This document shows positions 35,920 to 48,114 of a stretch of DNA of 64,000 nt, piece by piece; position 1 is the stretch's first letter; every line of letters starts with the position of its first letter. The notes beneath the pieces are model-generated. The model had not been told where the DNA came from, did no database searches, and saw only the letters and a program-made list of their open reading frames with translations. This DNA is from Cymbidium sinense (lineage: Eukaryota > Streptophyta > Magnoliopsida > Asparagales > Orchidaceae): NCBI GenBank assembly GCA_021442155.1, contig CM038214.1:142700040-142764039 (forward strand), in the 5' to 3' direction. The position numbers and the translations under genes were made by a program.

Positions 35920-36890
35920 TTACATCACAGGTGCCCAATTAGGATTAGAAACTTTATCCTTAGTTTGCTCACCATTCAAGCCCTCATCAAGGATCACATT
36001 TTCTTCAATTAAAGGTGGCAAAGAAGTAGGAATGGAATCATTTGAGATAAAATCATCATCCATAAGTTTCAAAAACATATTATTGTCCATATTATTACCA
36101 ATATCAATGGGATTCAAATGTATAGGCCCATTACAAAATAATGCATCCTTATTACCATGACTGACATCCAAAAGCTGATCAGGCTTAAGAACCGCAACAT
36201 TGTCCAAAGAGCAGTGGGAGGATCAAGGCAATGACCCTCAGCTTTAGGTAAAGAGTTATCCATTGGAACAACTTTACGGTTTAACCAAGGTGCCTTAAGA
36301 GTGGGATCAAGTTATTATGAATGGGTTTGGGTTTCTTAAGGTGAGGTGAACCACAAAAATTTGAAACTCCATGACCATGAATTTTGCAATGGGAACAAAA
36401 ATAGGAAAATTCTCAAAATCCACTTTTGCAAATATCCATATTTTGATCTAGCCAAATTTCCTTTGGAAATTTTTTAGTTATATCCAACTTGACTAGAATT
36501 CACCAGATGGTAGGGTATAGAAAGTGCCATATCAACTTGAGGTTGAGGAAACAACACACCCACTAAAAGAAACTCATGATTAATGAAATGGACATGCAAA
36601 TTGGGAAGAGATCCAAACCGAACAATAAGATATTCCTCCTTAATATTAAAATGGGGCCTCCATTTTAACAATCATCGACAATTGAAAACAAAATGAGCAT
36701 CGAGAGAAAACTTCGAGAATAATCTAAGTCATTTGAAAGCTGAATCAAGACATGAAGGAATCAATCAATTCGACAGAAAAGATACGAGAGAGTTTCAACC
36801 TATGGAAAAATGATCTAATATTCTCCAAAGTAGGATGACACAAAGAAAATTTACCCTAAACCTAAAAATTTGCTTTCGTCATCCTACCCA
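35920..36890 (-). pseudogene. L1-type LINE ORF1 (DUF4283-like and zinc knuckle), broken
   Basis: ORF1 protein binds the element RNA. On the minus strand the DUF4283-like part runs from about 36,890 to 36,480. It includes GKFSLCHPTLENIRSFFHRL, FSVELIDSF and, in the frame 36,671-36,474, LPNLHVHFINHEFLL. A zinc knuckle follows at about 36,413-36,345 (CSHCKIHGHGVSNFC; spacing C-x2-C, then H, then C). The frame 36,207-35,920 gives a low-complexity acidic C-terminal region rich in Asn and Asp. Frameshifts separate the parts. The same family is seen again in the + strand ORF1 at 63,060-63,906, which shares the PN.(R/H)(I/V)H(Y/F) and GHxxS signatures. Confidence 0.8.
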
Positions 36891-36906
36891 AAATAAACCT
36901 AAACAC

Positions 36907-37281
36907 TTGATGTTTGGATGCTTACATATGGTGCTTGCTCCTTGATTGATTATAAGCACAGCCTTTTCTTTATCTTATTTTTCTACTCTTACTCTTTATG
37001 CTTGATTAAGTATTTCATTTTTGTACTCATCCCTTTAATCATGTTGGATCTATAGGTTGGTTGGGAGACTAATGCTTGTTGGATTGTCTAAGGAGGAGAG
37101 GAAGTTTGCTGTTAATTTCATGGGATTTTTTTTGTGGATCTCTATTTCTTTTTTTCTTAACATGCTTTCCTTAACTATTATATTAGTTAGGGGGTTATCT
37201 CCTTAGGACTGTTTGTAGCTCTTTGAGCATTAGAGATTTACCCCTCTAAGGACTTTGTACCTTTTCTTTGGCAATAAAATT
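36907..37281 (+). mobile_element. 3' end of a second L1-type LINE (LINE-2), + strand; right arm of the inverted repeat
   Basis: Only the last 375 bp of the LINE-1 family are present, ending in GGCAATAAAATT followed by A-rich sequence that passes into CCCTAAA array. This is either a severely 5'-truncated insertion or the mirrored copy of the junction at 30,285. Between it and the 5' end of LINE-1 lies a scrap reading AAAATAAACCTAAACAC (about 36,890-36,906) that looks like the right-hand array. Confidence 0.85.
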
Positions 37282-37439
37282 AAAAAATAAAAACTAAACT
37301 GACCCAAAAACCTAAACCTAAAAAATAAACAAATCCTAAACTAACCCTAAATCTTAAACCCTAAACCCTAAATACTAAACCTAAACCTAAACCTAAACCT
37401 GAAACCCTACAAACACAAAAACTAAAACCTAAACCACTA

Positions 37440-40400
37440 ACCTAACAAACTACACTAGGCCACAGGCCCTGAGCACTCCTCACCTACAGGCCTACTAGGC
37501 CCTGGGCCAAAACACACCCTGGGCCACCAGACCTCCTAAATCCAAAACTAACAAAACTAAACTAAACCTAAAAATAAGATAAATAAAAACCTAAATCTAA
37601 ATATATATAAATAAAGATAAAACCTAAAACCTAAAATAAAATAAAATAAAATAAAATAAATAATATAAAAATAAATAAATAAAAACACAAACTAAAAATA
37701 AAATAAACTAAACTTAAAATAAATTAAATAAACCTTAATAAAATAAAACTAAAATAAATAAAAAATAAACCTAAACCCTAAACTAAAACTAAACCTAAAA
37801 TAAAATAAACAAAATAAAATAATCTAAACTAAAAAAATAAAATAAACTAAAAATAAAATAAACCTAAACCTAAATAAACCAAACCTAAACCTAAACCTTC
37901 AAATAAAATAAAATAAACTAAAAATAAACTAAAACCTAAAATAAAAAAATAAACCTAAAATAAACTTAAACCTAAACATAAAGTAAAATAAAACCTAAAC
38001 CTAAAATAAAAAAAATAAAACCTAAACCTAAAAAAATAAAATAAATAAAATAAAAATAAAAAATAACCTAAACCTAAAACCTAAAATAATAAAATAAAAT
38101 ATATATAAAATAAAATGTAAATTAAATAAAATAAAAAAATAAATCTAAATAAAATAAAATAAGTAAACTAAAAATAAAAAAAATAAACTAAATATGCTAA
38201 ATAAACCTAAACCGGTTTGATTTAAAAAGAGACTTAGCCTAAACTAAATCCAAAATCTGAGCCTCCTAACCAAACCTGAGCTCCCTAAATAAAAAACAAT
38301 AACCCTACACTAGGCCACCACCCTAAACCTAAAACTAACCCCCCCAAACTAAACCACAAACACTTAAACCTAACCTAAGAAAACCCTAAAGAAAATATAA
38401 AATAAATAAAATAAAATAAAACCTAACTAAGAATAAATAAATAAATAAAAAATAAATGAATAAATAAAAATACTAAATAAAATAAACTTAAAATAAAAAT
38501 AAACTAACTATAAAAATAAATAAACCTAAAAATAAAATAAATAAACTAAAATAAACTAAACCTAAAAATAAACCTAAAAATAAACCTAAAAAAAATAAAA
38601 CCTACCCTACTAAAAAAAACAAAAGATAAAATAAAATAAAACAAATAAAATAAACATAAACCCTAAACTAAAATAAACTAAATAAAATAAATAAACCTAA
38701 ACTAAACTAAAATAAAAATAAAATAAACTAAAATAAAAATAAAACAAAAAAAATAATGCCTAAAATAAACTAAAATAAAACTTGAAAAAGAAACCTAAAA
38801 AAAGTAAAATAAAACCTAACTAAAATAAAAATAAAATATAAACCTAAAAGATAAAATTAAAATAACTCAACTAAAAATAAACCTAAACTTATAAATAAAT
38901 AAAATAAACTAAAATAAATAAGCCAAAATAAAATAAACTAAATAAAAATAAAAAATAAACTTAAATAAATAAAAAAAATAAGTAAACTAAAATAAAATAA
39001 AAAATAAACTAAATATACTAAATAAACCTAAACTACATTTACTTAATTTAAAAAAGAACTTAAACCCAAAATCCTAAACCCTAAACCCTAAACTACAACT
39101 AAACCCTATAAACTTTACCACAAACCTAAACCTAAACTAAACTTAAAAGTAACTAAATAAATTAAAAAATAAACTTAAACCCTTAAACACAGTAAACTAA
39201 ACCTTAAACTTAAACCTAAACCCCAAGAATGGGGAAGCAGGGCAAGAACATCTCCGTCTACTAGGCTCAATCTAGATCTAGTTGTGGAGGCAAAGGTAGA
39301 TGCAGTGGTTATCACAGTGATGGTGGGGGATCTAGAGGTACTAGTGGATATGGAGGTGGAGGTTGGAGCAATGTTTATCATGGAGGCGGGAGGAGCAAAG
39401 GTGGGGATCTAGAGTAGCTGGTGGATATGCGTGCTTATTTCTGATCTATGTCATCATTTGTGTTTTAGAAAACTTGGTGTGCTTGGTTGAATAAAAAGAA
39501 GAAATGTTTAATCTAAATCTAAATTATCTATTAAAAAACTAAAACCACACCTAAATTAAAACTTCTAAACCTAAACCCAACCCCAAATTCTAAACTCTAA
39601 AACCCTACATTAAACCAACCCTAAACCCTAAACCCTAAACCCTAAACCAAAACAAAACACCCTAAACCCTAAACCTAACAATATAAACCCTAATAAAATA
39701 AATAATAAAATAAATATATATATAATAAGTTAAAATAAAATAAAATAAACCCTGGCACTACAAGCCCTAAAACCAACTAGGCCTACACATTAAACCCTGA
39801 CCCTACCCTGACCCCAAACCAAAACCCTCACAAATCCCACACTGACCAAACCTACCCAGGCCTAAATGCTAGGCCACTGACCTAAACTCTACCACCCTAA
39901 ACCTAAAACCCTAGGCCAGACCCTAAATAAGAAAGAAAACAAAACCTCATAAAGATAAATAAAAATAAAAATTCAGGTAAAAATAAACCCAAAATGATAG
40001 ATAAAACTATTAAAATAAATAAATAATTAATAAAATAAAATAAATAAAATAAACTAATTAAAATATGGATAAAATAAACTAAAATGAAAAAATAATTAAA
40101 TCTACTCTGGTTATTTTAAAAAAATGTAAACTAAACCTAGGCCACCCCTCTTGGTCTAAACCCTGACTCACCCTAGGCCACGGACCCTGACATACCCTAA
40201 CTAAACTGAACTAAATAGGCTACACCCTAAACCTGACCAAAATCATAATCTAAACTAAAACCTGAACCACTAAATCTGACCTAAACCTAAACCTAAACAC
40301 TAGGCACTAAACCATAAACCAAAAAACAAAAAAACCTAAAGGTTAAAAGTAAATAAAACCTAAAAAAATAATAAATCAAAACCTAAAATAAATAAAATAA

Positions 40401-42310
40401 ATAAAATAAACCTAAATAAAATAAAACAAAATAAAAAAAATAAAATAAAATAAAATAAAATAAAATAAAAAGAAAATCCTAAACTAAACTAAAAAATAAA
40501 ATAAACCTAAGAATAAAAAACCTAAATAAAATAAAAACTAAACATAAAAGAAAAGAAAATAAAATGTAAAATAAAATAAAATAAAAAACTAATTAAAACC
40601 TAAACCTAATTAAACCTAAAAAATAAAATGAAATAAATAAAAATAAAAAACCCTTACTAAAATAAAACTAAAAAATAAAATAAAATAAACAAAATAAAAT
40701 AAACTTAAAATAAAACTAAAATAAACTAAATTTAAATAAATAAAACTAAAAAAACAAAATAAAATCCTAAACTAAATAAAATAAAATAAACTAAACCTAA
40801 ACTAAACTAAATAAACAAAAAAAATAAACTTAAAATAACTTAAAACCTAAAATAAAACCCTAATAAAAAATCATATAAACCTAAACCTAAGATAAATAAA
40901 CTAAAATAAATTAAACTATAAAAACCTAAAGTAAACTAAACCTAAAAAAACCTAAATTAAATAAAATATGATTAATTAAAATAAACTAAACCTAAACAAA
41001 AATAATAAAATAAATAAAATCTAAAACCTAATCAAAAAGAACTAAACCTAAAAAATAAAAATAAAACATAAACCTAAAAATAAAGTAAAAAATAAACTAC
41101 TAAAAATAAACCTAAACTAAACCTAAATCTAAAAATTAATTAAAATAAATAAAATAAAATAAATGAACTAAACAAAATAAAAATAAAATAAACTTAAATA
41201 AAATAAACTAAAAAATAAAAATAAACTAAATAAACTTAAACCTGTTTACTTAATTTAAAATAAAATAAAAATAAAAACTCTAAACCTCTAAACCAAAGCC
41301 TAAAGCATAAACATACCACAAAACCCCAAACCCTAAACCCTAAACCAAAACCCTAAACCCTACCACAAAAATAAATAAAACCAACAAAATAAAAATAAAT
41401 AAATCTAAACCTAAACCTAAACTTAAGATAAAATAAAATAAAATAAAAATTTAAACTAAAAATAAAATAAATAAAACCTAAACTAAACTATAAGATAAAA
41501 TAAACCTATAAATAAAACCTAAATAAAATAAAACTAAATGTAAAATAAAATAAAAACATAATAAAATAAAATAAAAATAAAACCTAAATAAATAAAAAAA
41601 TAAACTAAATAAAAAAAATAAAACTAAACCTAAAATAAAAAATAAAACAAAAAATAAAACCTAAACAAAACTAAAATAAACTAAATTAAAATAAATAAAA
41701 CCTAAACACTAAACTAAATATAATAATAACTAAAAAAATAAACCTAAACCTAAACTAAATAAAACTAAAATAAACTTAAAACCTAAATTAAAAAAATAAA
41801 ATATAAACCTAAACCTAAAATAAAATAAAATAAAACTAAACTAAAAATAAACATAAACCTAAGAAAACCTAAAAAATATAAAATAAACTAAATAAAATAG
41901 ACTAAAATAAATAAACCAAACTAAATAAAATAAATAAATTATAAAAATAAAAATAAAATAAATAAATAAAAAATAAACTAAATAATCCTAAACCAACAGT
42001 TTTAATTTTTTTTTAAAACCATAAACCCTAACTTAAACCCTAAACCCTATTCTCTACCATAAAGCCTAAAATAAAACCTATACCCACCCTCTGACACCAT
42101 GACCCCAAACCCTGCTAAACCCCTGATCTTCTCTAAACCCTGACCTGAGCCCTAACCTGACCCACAGACCTGAATCACTCACTCTGATTGGACCCATGGC
42201 TGGGCTGAGCCCTAAACCTAAACCTGGGCCACTAGGCTCAACCACTGAGCCACTATAGGCCCTAAGGCCCTACCACTAGGCTGACCCACCAAATACTCAC
42301 TAATAAACTA
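37440..42310. repeat. CCCTGGG-like islands inside the CCCTAAA array
   Basis: Five islands replace CCCTAAA-type DNA with words such as GGCCCTGGGCCA, CCCTGAGC, ACTAGGCCAC and CCTGACC: about 37,445-37,550, 38,262-38,345, 39,750-39,925, 40,130-40,310 and 42,060-42,310. Each lies where the higher-order unit should carry CCCTAAA. The change is mainly A to G on this strand. The complementary words (CCCAGGG in a TTTAGGG context) are not seen in the left array. CCCTGG in place of CCCTAA is a known class of nanopore base-calling error at telomeres, so these islands may not be real bases. Confidence 0.75.
39228..39538 (+). pseudogene. GR-RBP last-exon cassette, copy 7 (internal deletion)
   Basis: The + strand runs from CCAAG|AATGGGG through AAGAACATCTCC, TCTAGATCTAGTTGTGGAGG and a Gly-rich part (GGATATGGAGGTGGAGG). 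At about 39,428 it jumps from GCTGGTGGATATG directly into 3'UTR sequence (TGCTTATTTCTGATC). The YSRGG..NWRN end and the stop are therefore missing. The 3'UTR ends in CTATTAAAAAACT at 39,538. It is the right-array cassette nearest the centre. Confidence 0.75.
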
Positions 42311-43221
42311 AACTGGGCTAAACTAAATAAAACCTATAGATAAACTAAAATAAAACTTATACATAAACTAAACATAAAAGATAAATACTAAAATAACCTA
42401 TTAAATAATAAAAATAAAGATAAAAAAAAAAATAAAATAAATAAAAAAATAAAACTAATAATACTAAATAAAATACCTAAATAAAATATAAACCTAAATA
42501 AAATAAACTAAAATAAAACTTAAACCTAAAATAAAAATAAAATAAAATAAACTAAAACCTAAAATAAAAATAAAACCTAAACCAAATAAATCTAAAAAAT
42601 AAAATAAACTAAAACCTAAACTAAATAATAAATAAAATAAAAAATAAATAAAATAAAATAAACCTAAACTAAAAATAAAACATAAAATAAAATAATAAAA
42701 ATAAAATAAAACCTAAACTAAAAAAAAAATAAAATAAAACCTAAAAAACTAAAATCAAAATAAAAATAAATAAAAAAAATTCACAAAAAAAAAATTAACT
42801 AAACCTAAACTTAAACCTAAAAAAATAAACTAAAATAAAAAACCTAAACTAAAATAAATAAATCTAAAATAAATAAAATAAATACTAAATAAAATAAAAA
42901 AATAAATAAATAAATAAAAAAAATAAAATAAAAAATAAAATAAAAATAAACTAAATAAATTAAACCCTTTTTTTAAATAAAAAAACCCTAAATTTGAAAA
43001 CTAAACCCTAATATAACAAATTAAAACCCTAAATCTACCCAAAACCCTAAACCAAACCCAAAACCCTAATCCTAAAGCATAAATCCTAAAGCATAAACCC
43101 AAAACCATAAACTCAAATCCTAAACCCCACCACTAAACCAAACCCTAAATCTAAACCTAAAATAACTAAATAAAAATAAACATAAAATCTAATAAACCTA
43201 AACCTAAATCTAAACCCTAAG

Positions 43222-43702
43222 AATGGGAAGAACCTTACAAACAACCTAAATCTAGATGGAGGTGAAGTGGCTTCATGGTGGTGGGTGAACTAGATCTTGG
43301 TGGATATAAAGGTGATGGTATGAGGTGGTATAGAGGCGGAGGAGAATGGAGGTTACAACCTGGTGGTGGGAGAGAGAAATAGGGATATGATGGTGGATCT
43401 CATTATTCAAAAGGCGTGGTTAAGAATAAGAAAAGAAAATTATGTGGTGAGAGAAATCATGGATATGATGGTGGATCCATTATTCAAAAAGTGGTTTCTA
43501 ATGAGAAACTAAAGAACAATAATCGATCCTTAAACTATGTCATATAGTAGAGATGGTTTTAGTTATCTATTACGTATTGCTATGGTGAATCATTTTTTTA
43601 TCAATGTCATCGCATGTCTCTTAGAAAACTTAGTGTGTTACTTGGTTGATGAAATGAAAAGAAGAAATGTTGAATCTTAATTTATTCTCTATTAAAAAAA
43701 AC
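43222..43702 (+). pseudogene. GR-RBP last-exon cassette, copy 8 (internal tandem duplication)
   Basis: The 5' edge is CCCTAAG|AATGGGAAGAACC. The Gly-rich coding part is degraded, and the C-terminal segment is present twice: GGATATGATGGTGGATC followed by CATTATTCAAAA occurs at about 43,383-43,411 and again at 43,452-43,480. The 3'UTR (43,520-43,702) is well kept, with GAAATGTTGAATCTTAATTTATTCTC and a run of eight A at the end. No open frame survives. Confidence 0.75.
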
Positions 43703-45214
43703 AAAACTCTAAACCCCAAACTAAAACTTGAACGTTAGACCTAAAACCTAAACTCTAAACCTTAAATCCAAAAAACCCTAAACACTAAACTGTAAGCCCT
43801 AAAACCCTAAACTTTAAACCCTAAAACCTAACTAAACCCTAAACCCCAAAACCTAAACCCTAAACCCTAATCCCTAACATCTAAAATGCTAAAAACCTAA
43901 ACCTAAACTAAATAAAACTTAAAAGAAAAATAAATAAAAAAACTTAAACTAAGGTAAAATAATAAAATAAATAAAATAAAACCTAAACTTAAACCTAAAA
44001 ATAAAATAAAAAAATAAAAACTAAAATAAAATAAAATAAATAAAAACTTAAGCTAAATTAAAAAATAAAAAACCTAAATAAATTAAAAACTAAAAATTAA
44101 ATAAAAATAAAATAAAATAAAAATAAAATAAAATAAAAACTAAATAAAAATCTAAACCTAAAAATAAAACATAAAAATAAATAAAAAATAAAACTTAAAC
44201 CATAAACTAAAAAAAAAAGCTTAAACCTAAAATAAAAATAAAATAATCCTTAACCTAAACTAAGTTAAACTAAGCTATAACAAATTTAAACTAAACCTAA
44301 ACCTAAAGCCTAAACCCTAAACCCTAAAAACCTAAAAACCTAAACTTAATGTAAATAAAACCTAAAAAGTAAAATAAATAAAAAACTAAACTAAACAAAA
44401 AAGTAAAATAAACCTTAGAATGAAAAACTTAAATAAAATAAAAACTAAATGTAAAATAAAATAAAATAAACCTAAAATAAAATAATATAAAAAGTAAATA
44501 ATAGCCTAAACATAGAAAAAAACCTAAAAGTTAAACCTAGAAATAAATAAAAAATAAAACCCAAACCCTAAACTAAAAATAAAAACTAAACCTAATATAA
44601 AAATAAAATAAATAAAAGAAAATAAACCTAAACCTAAACTAAAGTAAAAAAAAAAACTAAAATAAATAAAACCTAAACTTAATCCTAAATAAACTAAACC
44701 TAAACTAAACTAAAAGTAAATAAAATAAAATAAACTAAAAATAAACCTAAACCTAAACTAAAAATAAAACCTAAAAATAAGCCAAAAATCAAAACCTAAA
44801 ACCTAAACCTAAAAAAATAAAATGAAAACTTAAACCTAAACCTAAAAATAAAAAATAAAACCTAAACTTAAAAAATTAAATAAAAATTAAACTCAACTAA
44901 AAAAACCTACACCTAAACCTAAACCTAAGAAATAAACTAAAATAAAAAACTCAAACTAAAATAAATAAACCTATAATAAATCAAATAAATTAAACAAAAA
45001 TAAAAAATAAACCTAAATAAAAATAAAAAATAAAATAAACTAAAACAAATAAAAAAATAAACTAAATAAACCAAAACCTGCCGGTTTACTTAATTTGAAA
45101 AAAAAACCCTAAACCCACAAACTGAAATCATAAACCCTAAACCCTAAAAGCATAACCACTAAAACTCTAAACCTTAAACACTAACCCTAAACCATAAACC
45201 CTAAACTATGAGTC
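43703..45214. repeat. CCCTAAA array between GR-RBP copy 8 and the copia element
   Basis: CCCTAAA-rich at 43,710-43,900 and 45,100-45,205, with an AAATAAAATAAA-rich middle. The landmark is at about 45,070. No gene is present. The array is cut at about 45,215 by the Ty1-copia insertion and resumes at about 55,977. Confidence 0.85.
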
Positions 45215-47430
45215 ACTATAGCACCCAAGAGGGAGGGTGATATTAAAAATTTTAAATGTTAAATCTTAAATTTTAAGTTTTAGTAAAAAAAATAAATTTA
45301 TATTTTATAATGATAATATAAAATTCTTAATGCAATAAAAATAAAAGTACAGTAAAGTAAAGAGAGATAGTAGACACATAATTTTACATGGTTCAACCAA
45401 ACCTCAAAACTGGTCTACGTCCACGCCTAGCCACCCTTGCCTAGGAATCCACAAAATATAAAATATCTTATAAATAGTACTTTCCCATAATGGGGTGATT
45501 ACAACCCTTACACAATATGTACTCTCCTACAAAGAGTACAACCCCAATATAAATTTTACACCATGAAAAGAAAATACAAAATAATAAATTTTGATAAAAT
45601 AAATCTCTCCAAATATACCAAGCTATCCAATTCAAAAAGTGATCTCACAACTTATAAATGATCACTTTATAACTTAAAATTTTGGCAAGATAAAATGCTC
45701 ACTTAATATTGATAAGAAATAATAAAATAAATATCTTAAAGTGATCTTACTAAGATGTTTATGTTATTACAATATGTAGACTAATATAAAAATGACTTCA
45801 AAATAAATTCACAATATTCTTTTGCACAATAAAATAAATTTCAGCAAGGAATAATTTTTTTTATTTTAACCAAAAAGATTCTTTCAAGTCATGCAAATGA
45901 TCATAAAATACATAAATAAAAATAGTATATGATAGATCTAAGTAGGCTAGTAAACTTTTAATTAAAAAGAGAGATCTAGCAAATATGAAAATAATTTTAG
46001 TACAAAATTTATTTAAAATGCTTAAAATATACTTCTAAAATAGATCTAAGAATAAATGATCTATGAAATAAGACAAATGAAGAAATATTTCAAGAAACCA
46101 AAAGAAATTTGTAAGAAGATAAAAATTTAAACAAGTTGAAATAAATCTTACAAACTATCACAAGATTTTTCACAAAAAAAAATTGAAGAAAGTTTGATGT
46201 GAAAAACTTAGACTTTGATGTTCAAAGACAAATCCACCAAAAAATATAAATTGGAAAGAATAAATAGATGGTGAAAATAGTATGAACAACTAAAAATGGA
46301 TTAATATCAAGAAAGCAAACTCAAGTAATTTGAGAAAGCTAGCTTGAAGATGTGTTGAAGCTTCCAAACCAAGGATTTGATCTTGCAATATTTGGAGAAC
46401 ACTTGGAAGGAAAATCTAGGAAATTTTCTTAGATTTGTTGGAGGGATTTTGAATTTGAATGAGGAATTCTTTATGAAGAGAATGAGGGCTATTTATAAGC
46501 AAGAAGGTCATTTTGAATTATTTCAAAAAATTATATTATTCTAACATCATTTTATCATATAATAATTTAATATTTAATAAAATATAATTTATATTAAATA
46601 AATATTAAATTCAAAATGCCAAAATTTTGCTTTTCACATGGGCAAGTCAAAAAATAATCGAATATGGCTTTTAATATATTCAAAGCATGTAGCATACATT
46701 CATTATTAAAATTACCTAATGTTTGAAAATTCATAACAAATTTAATTTTAATCAAAAGTGGGTCATGTAACCTATCCAATTAAAGGAAAAAAATCCAAGG
46801 AATCTGTTGGAGATAAAATCAGATATAAATTCCATGATTATGAAATGACTTTGGCTAAAATACAAACTTATACATATTTTTGTTAATTTTGAAATATGAT
46901 ATTTAGATATTATGATATAATTTATATATAATCATACATATGTTAGTTTTTATATAACCATAAAATTAAATTAAATATTTAATTATATTAAGTATATAAA
47001 CTAATTACACTTAATAGTCATAATTTATTATCATTTATTTTTTTAACAATTCAAATGCTATGTATGAAACAAATAATTGAATGTTAATTTGATATAGATT
47101 TATTTAAATTAATCTCATTATCATTATTTCAAATAAAGAAAAATAATATGTTAAGTTGTAAGCAAATTGATTCATGCCAATGAACTCATATGAATTTCTA
47201 AGATAGTTATAATTGCATATAATCTAAAATATTATATCCCTTGCATCACATTATCCATTTTGATCTATCTTTCATTCTTCTTCTTTCAATTTCCTCAAAC
47301 ATATTGTGAGATGTATTGGATATGTAATTAGCAATTAATTTATCTGGAAAGCATAAAACATATATTAGAACATCTAAGCATTTGTTTATTATCATCTAAA
47401 TTGATTGATTGAACATGAGGCTCATTAAGC
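45215..47430 (-). repeat. 3' LTR of the Ty1-copia element, about 2.2 kb
   Basis: It shares long matches with the right LTR: CTATAGCACC then GGGTGATATTAAAA at one end (45,216-45,250 and 52,195-52,226) and GAACATGAGGCTCATTAAGC at the other (47,411-47,430 and about 55,957-55,976). Shared internal words include AATAAAATAAATATCTTAAAGTGATC. It has a single copy of the segment that is tandemly repeated in the other LTR. The polypurine tract lies just inside. The LTRs differ by many substitutions and indels, so the insertion is old. Confidence 0.88.
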
Positions 47431-48114
47431 TCCCCTTTTGATGATGACAAACTAATGTTGGGTATTGATTTTAATGAAGGTTGACCATTCATCATAGTTT
47501 TGAAAAAAATTCTTCTTAAAAAAATTTATGCACAAGAGATGAATAATGTTGCTCTAAATGTATGCATGAAATAAACTTAATACTAAGCAACATTTTACTC
47601 TTCTCCCCATTTTGACAATATCAAAAAGTGAGAACAAACTACAAGTAGTTTTGAATATTAGGATCTAACATTCCAAGTATGCATCTACAAAAATTTTCTT
47701 CTGGTAATCTATAATTTGTAAATTGGTATTAATGAAATTAATATTAACATTACCTTTCAAAACATGATGATGTCTAATTTCTATATGCTTGGTTTGTGAG
47801 TGCTGGATAGGATTTTTGGTTAAACTAATAACATTAGTATTGTCACACTAAACTAGAATGTGATCTTACTTAATACCAAAATCTTTTAATTATTTATTTA
47901 ACCAAAAGACCTGAGCAACATAACTACGGTCAACTATGTACTCATCCTCAGTAGTGGATAAAGCTATAGAATTTTGTTTCCTATATGACCAAGACACAAG
48001 CGATGATCCTAAAAATTGACATGTGCCTGATGTGCTTTTTCTATCTACTTGTCATCTAGCAAAATTAGCATCAGAATAAGCATCCAAATCACATGATAAA
48101 GAATTTTTAGGATA
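47431..48114 (-). pseudogene. Ty1-copia RNase H and 3' untranslated part (broken)
   Basis: The minus strand shows DAYSDANFAR at about 48,090-48,060, RKSTSGTCQFLGSSLVSW (about 48,045-47,990), QNSIALSTTEDEYI (about 47,977-47,938) and NPIQHSQTKHIEIR (about 47,815-47,772), followed by non-coding DNA and the polypurine tract. These are the standard copia RNase H blocks, with the catalytic Asp (SDA), Glu (TTEDEY) and CDN segments. In-frame stops (for example at about 48,060 and 47,880) break it. Confidence 0.85.

Larger units (their letters stand above)
30285..36890 (-). mobile_element. Decayed L1-type LINE retrotransposon (LINE-1), minus strand
   Basis: Read on the minus strand from 36,890 to 30,285 the element has ORF1 (DUF4283-like domain and zinc knuckle), then ORF2 with AP-type endonuclease, reverse transcriptase, C-terminal zinc-binding region and RNase H. 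A 2-kb 3'UTR follows, ending in GGCAATAAAATTT and an A-rich run that joins the telomere-type array. All domains of a plant L1 element with RNase H are present in order, but stops and frameshifts interrupt each. The 5' end starts inside or just before the DUF4283 domain, so it is probably slightly 5'-truncated. Confidence 0.88.
38205..45095 (-). repeat. Landmark motif (complement) recurring in the right array
   Basis: The complement of the left-array landmark, CCTACYAGTTTACTTAATTT preceded by AAACTAAATAAACCTAAA, is seen near 38,212, 39,033, 40,105 (weak), 41,238, 41,990 (weak), 42,955 (weak) and 45,070. Beyond the copia element it appears near 57,303 and 62,528. The order of landmarks and GR-RBP cassettes outward from the centre resembles the left array. 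Confidence 0.7.
37282..45214 (-). repeat. Right telomere-type array, proximal part (CCCTAAA on the + strand)
   Basis: This is the complement-strand counterpart of the left array. The + strand has CCCTAAA runs (for example 37,351-37,370, 39,620-39,650, 41,325-41,345) between AAATAAAATAAACCTAAA-type stretches, and almost no G outside inserts. The G-strand therefore runs leftward, facing the left array. Two GR-RBP cassettes (plus strand) and five CCCTGGG-like islands lie inside. Array-only segments are 37,560-38,255, 38,350-39,227, 40,330-42,055, 42,310-43,221 and 43,703-45,214. Confidence 0.95.

Noticed and set aside
39175..39381. Ser/Thr-rich minus-strand frame
   Set aside because: Antisense shadow of GR-RBP copy 7.
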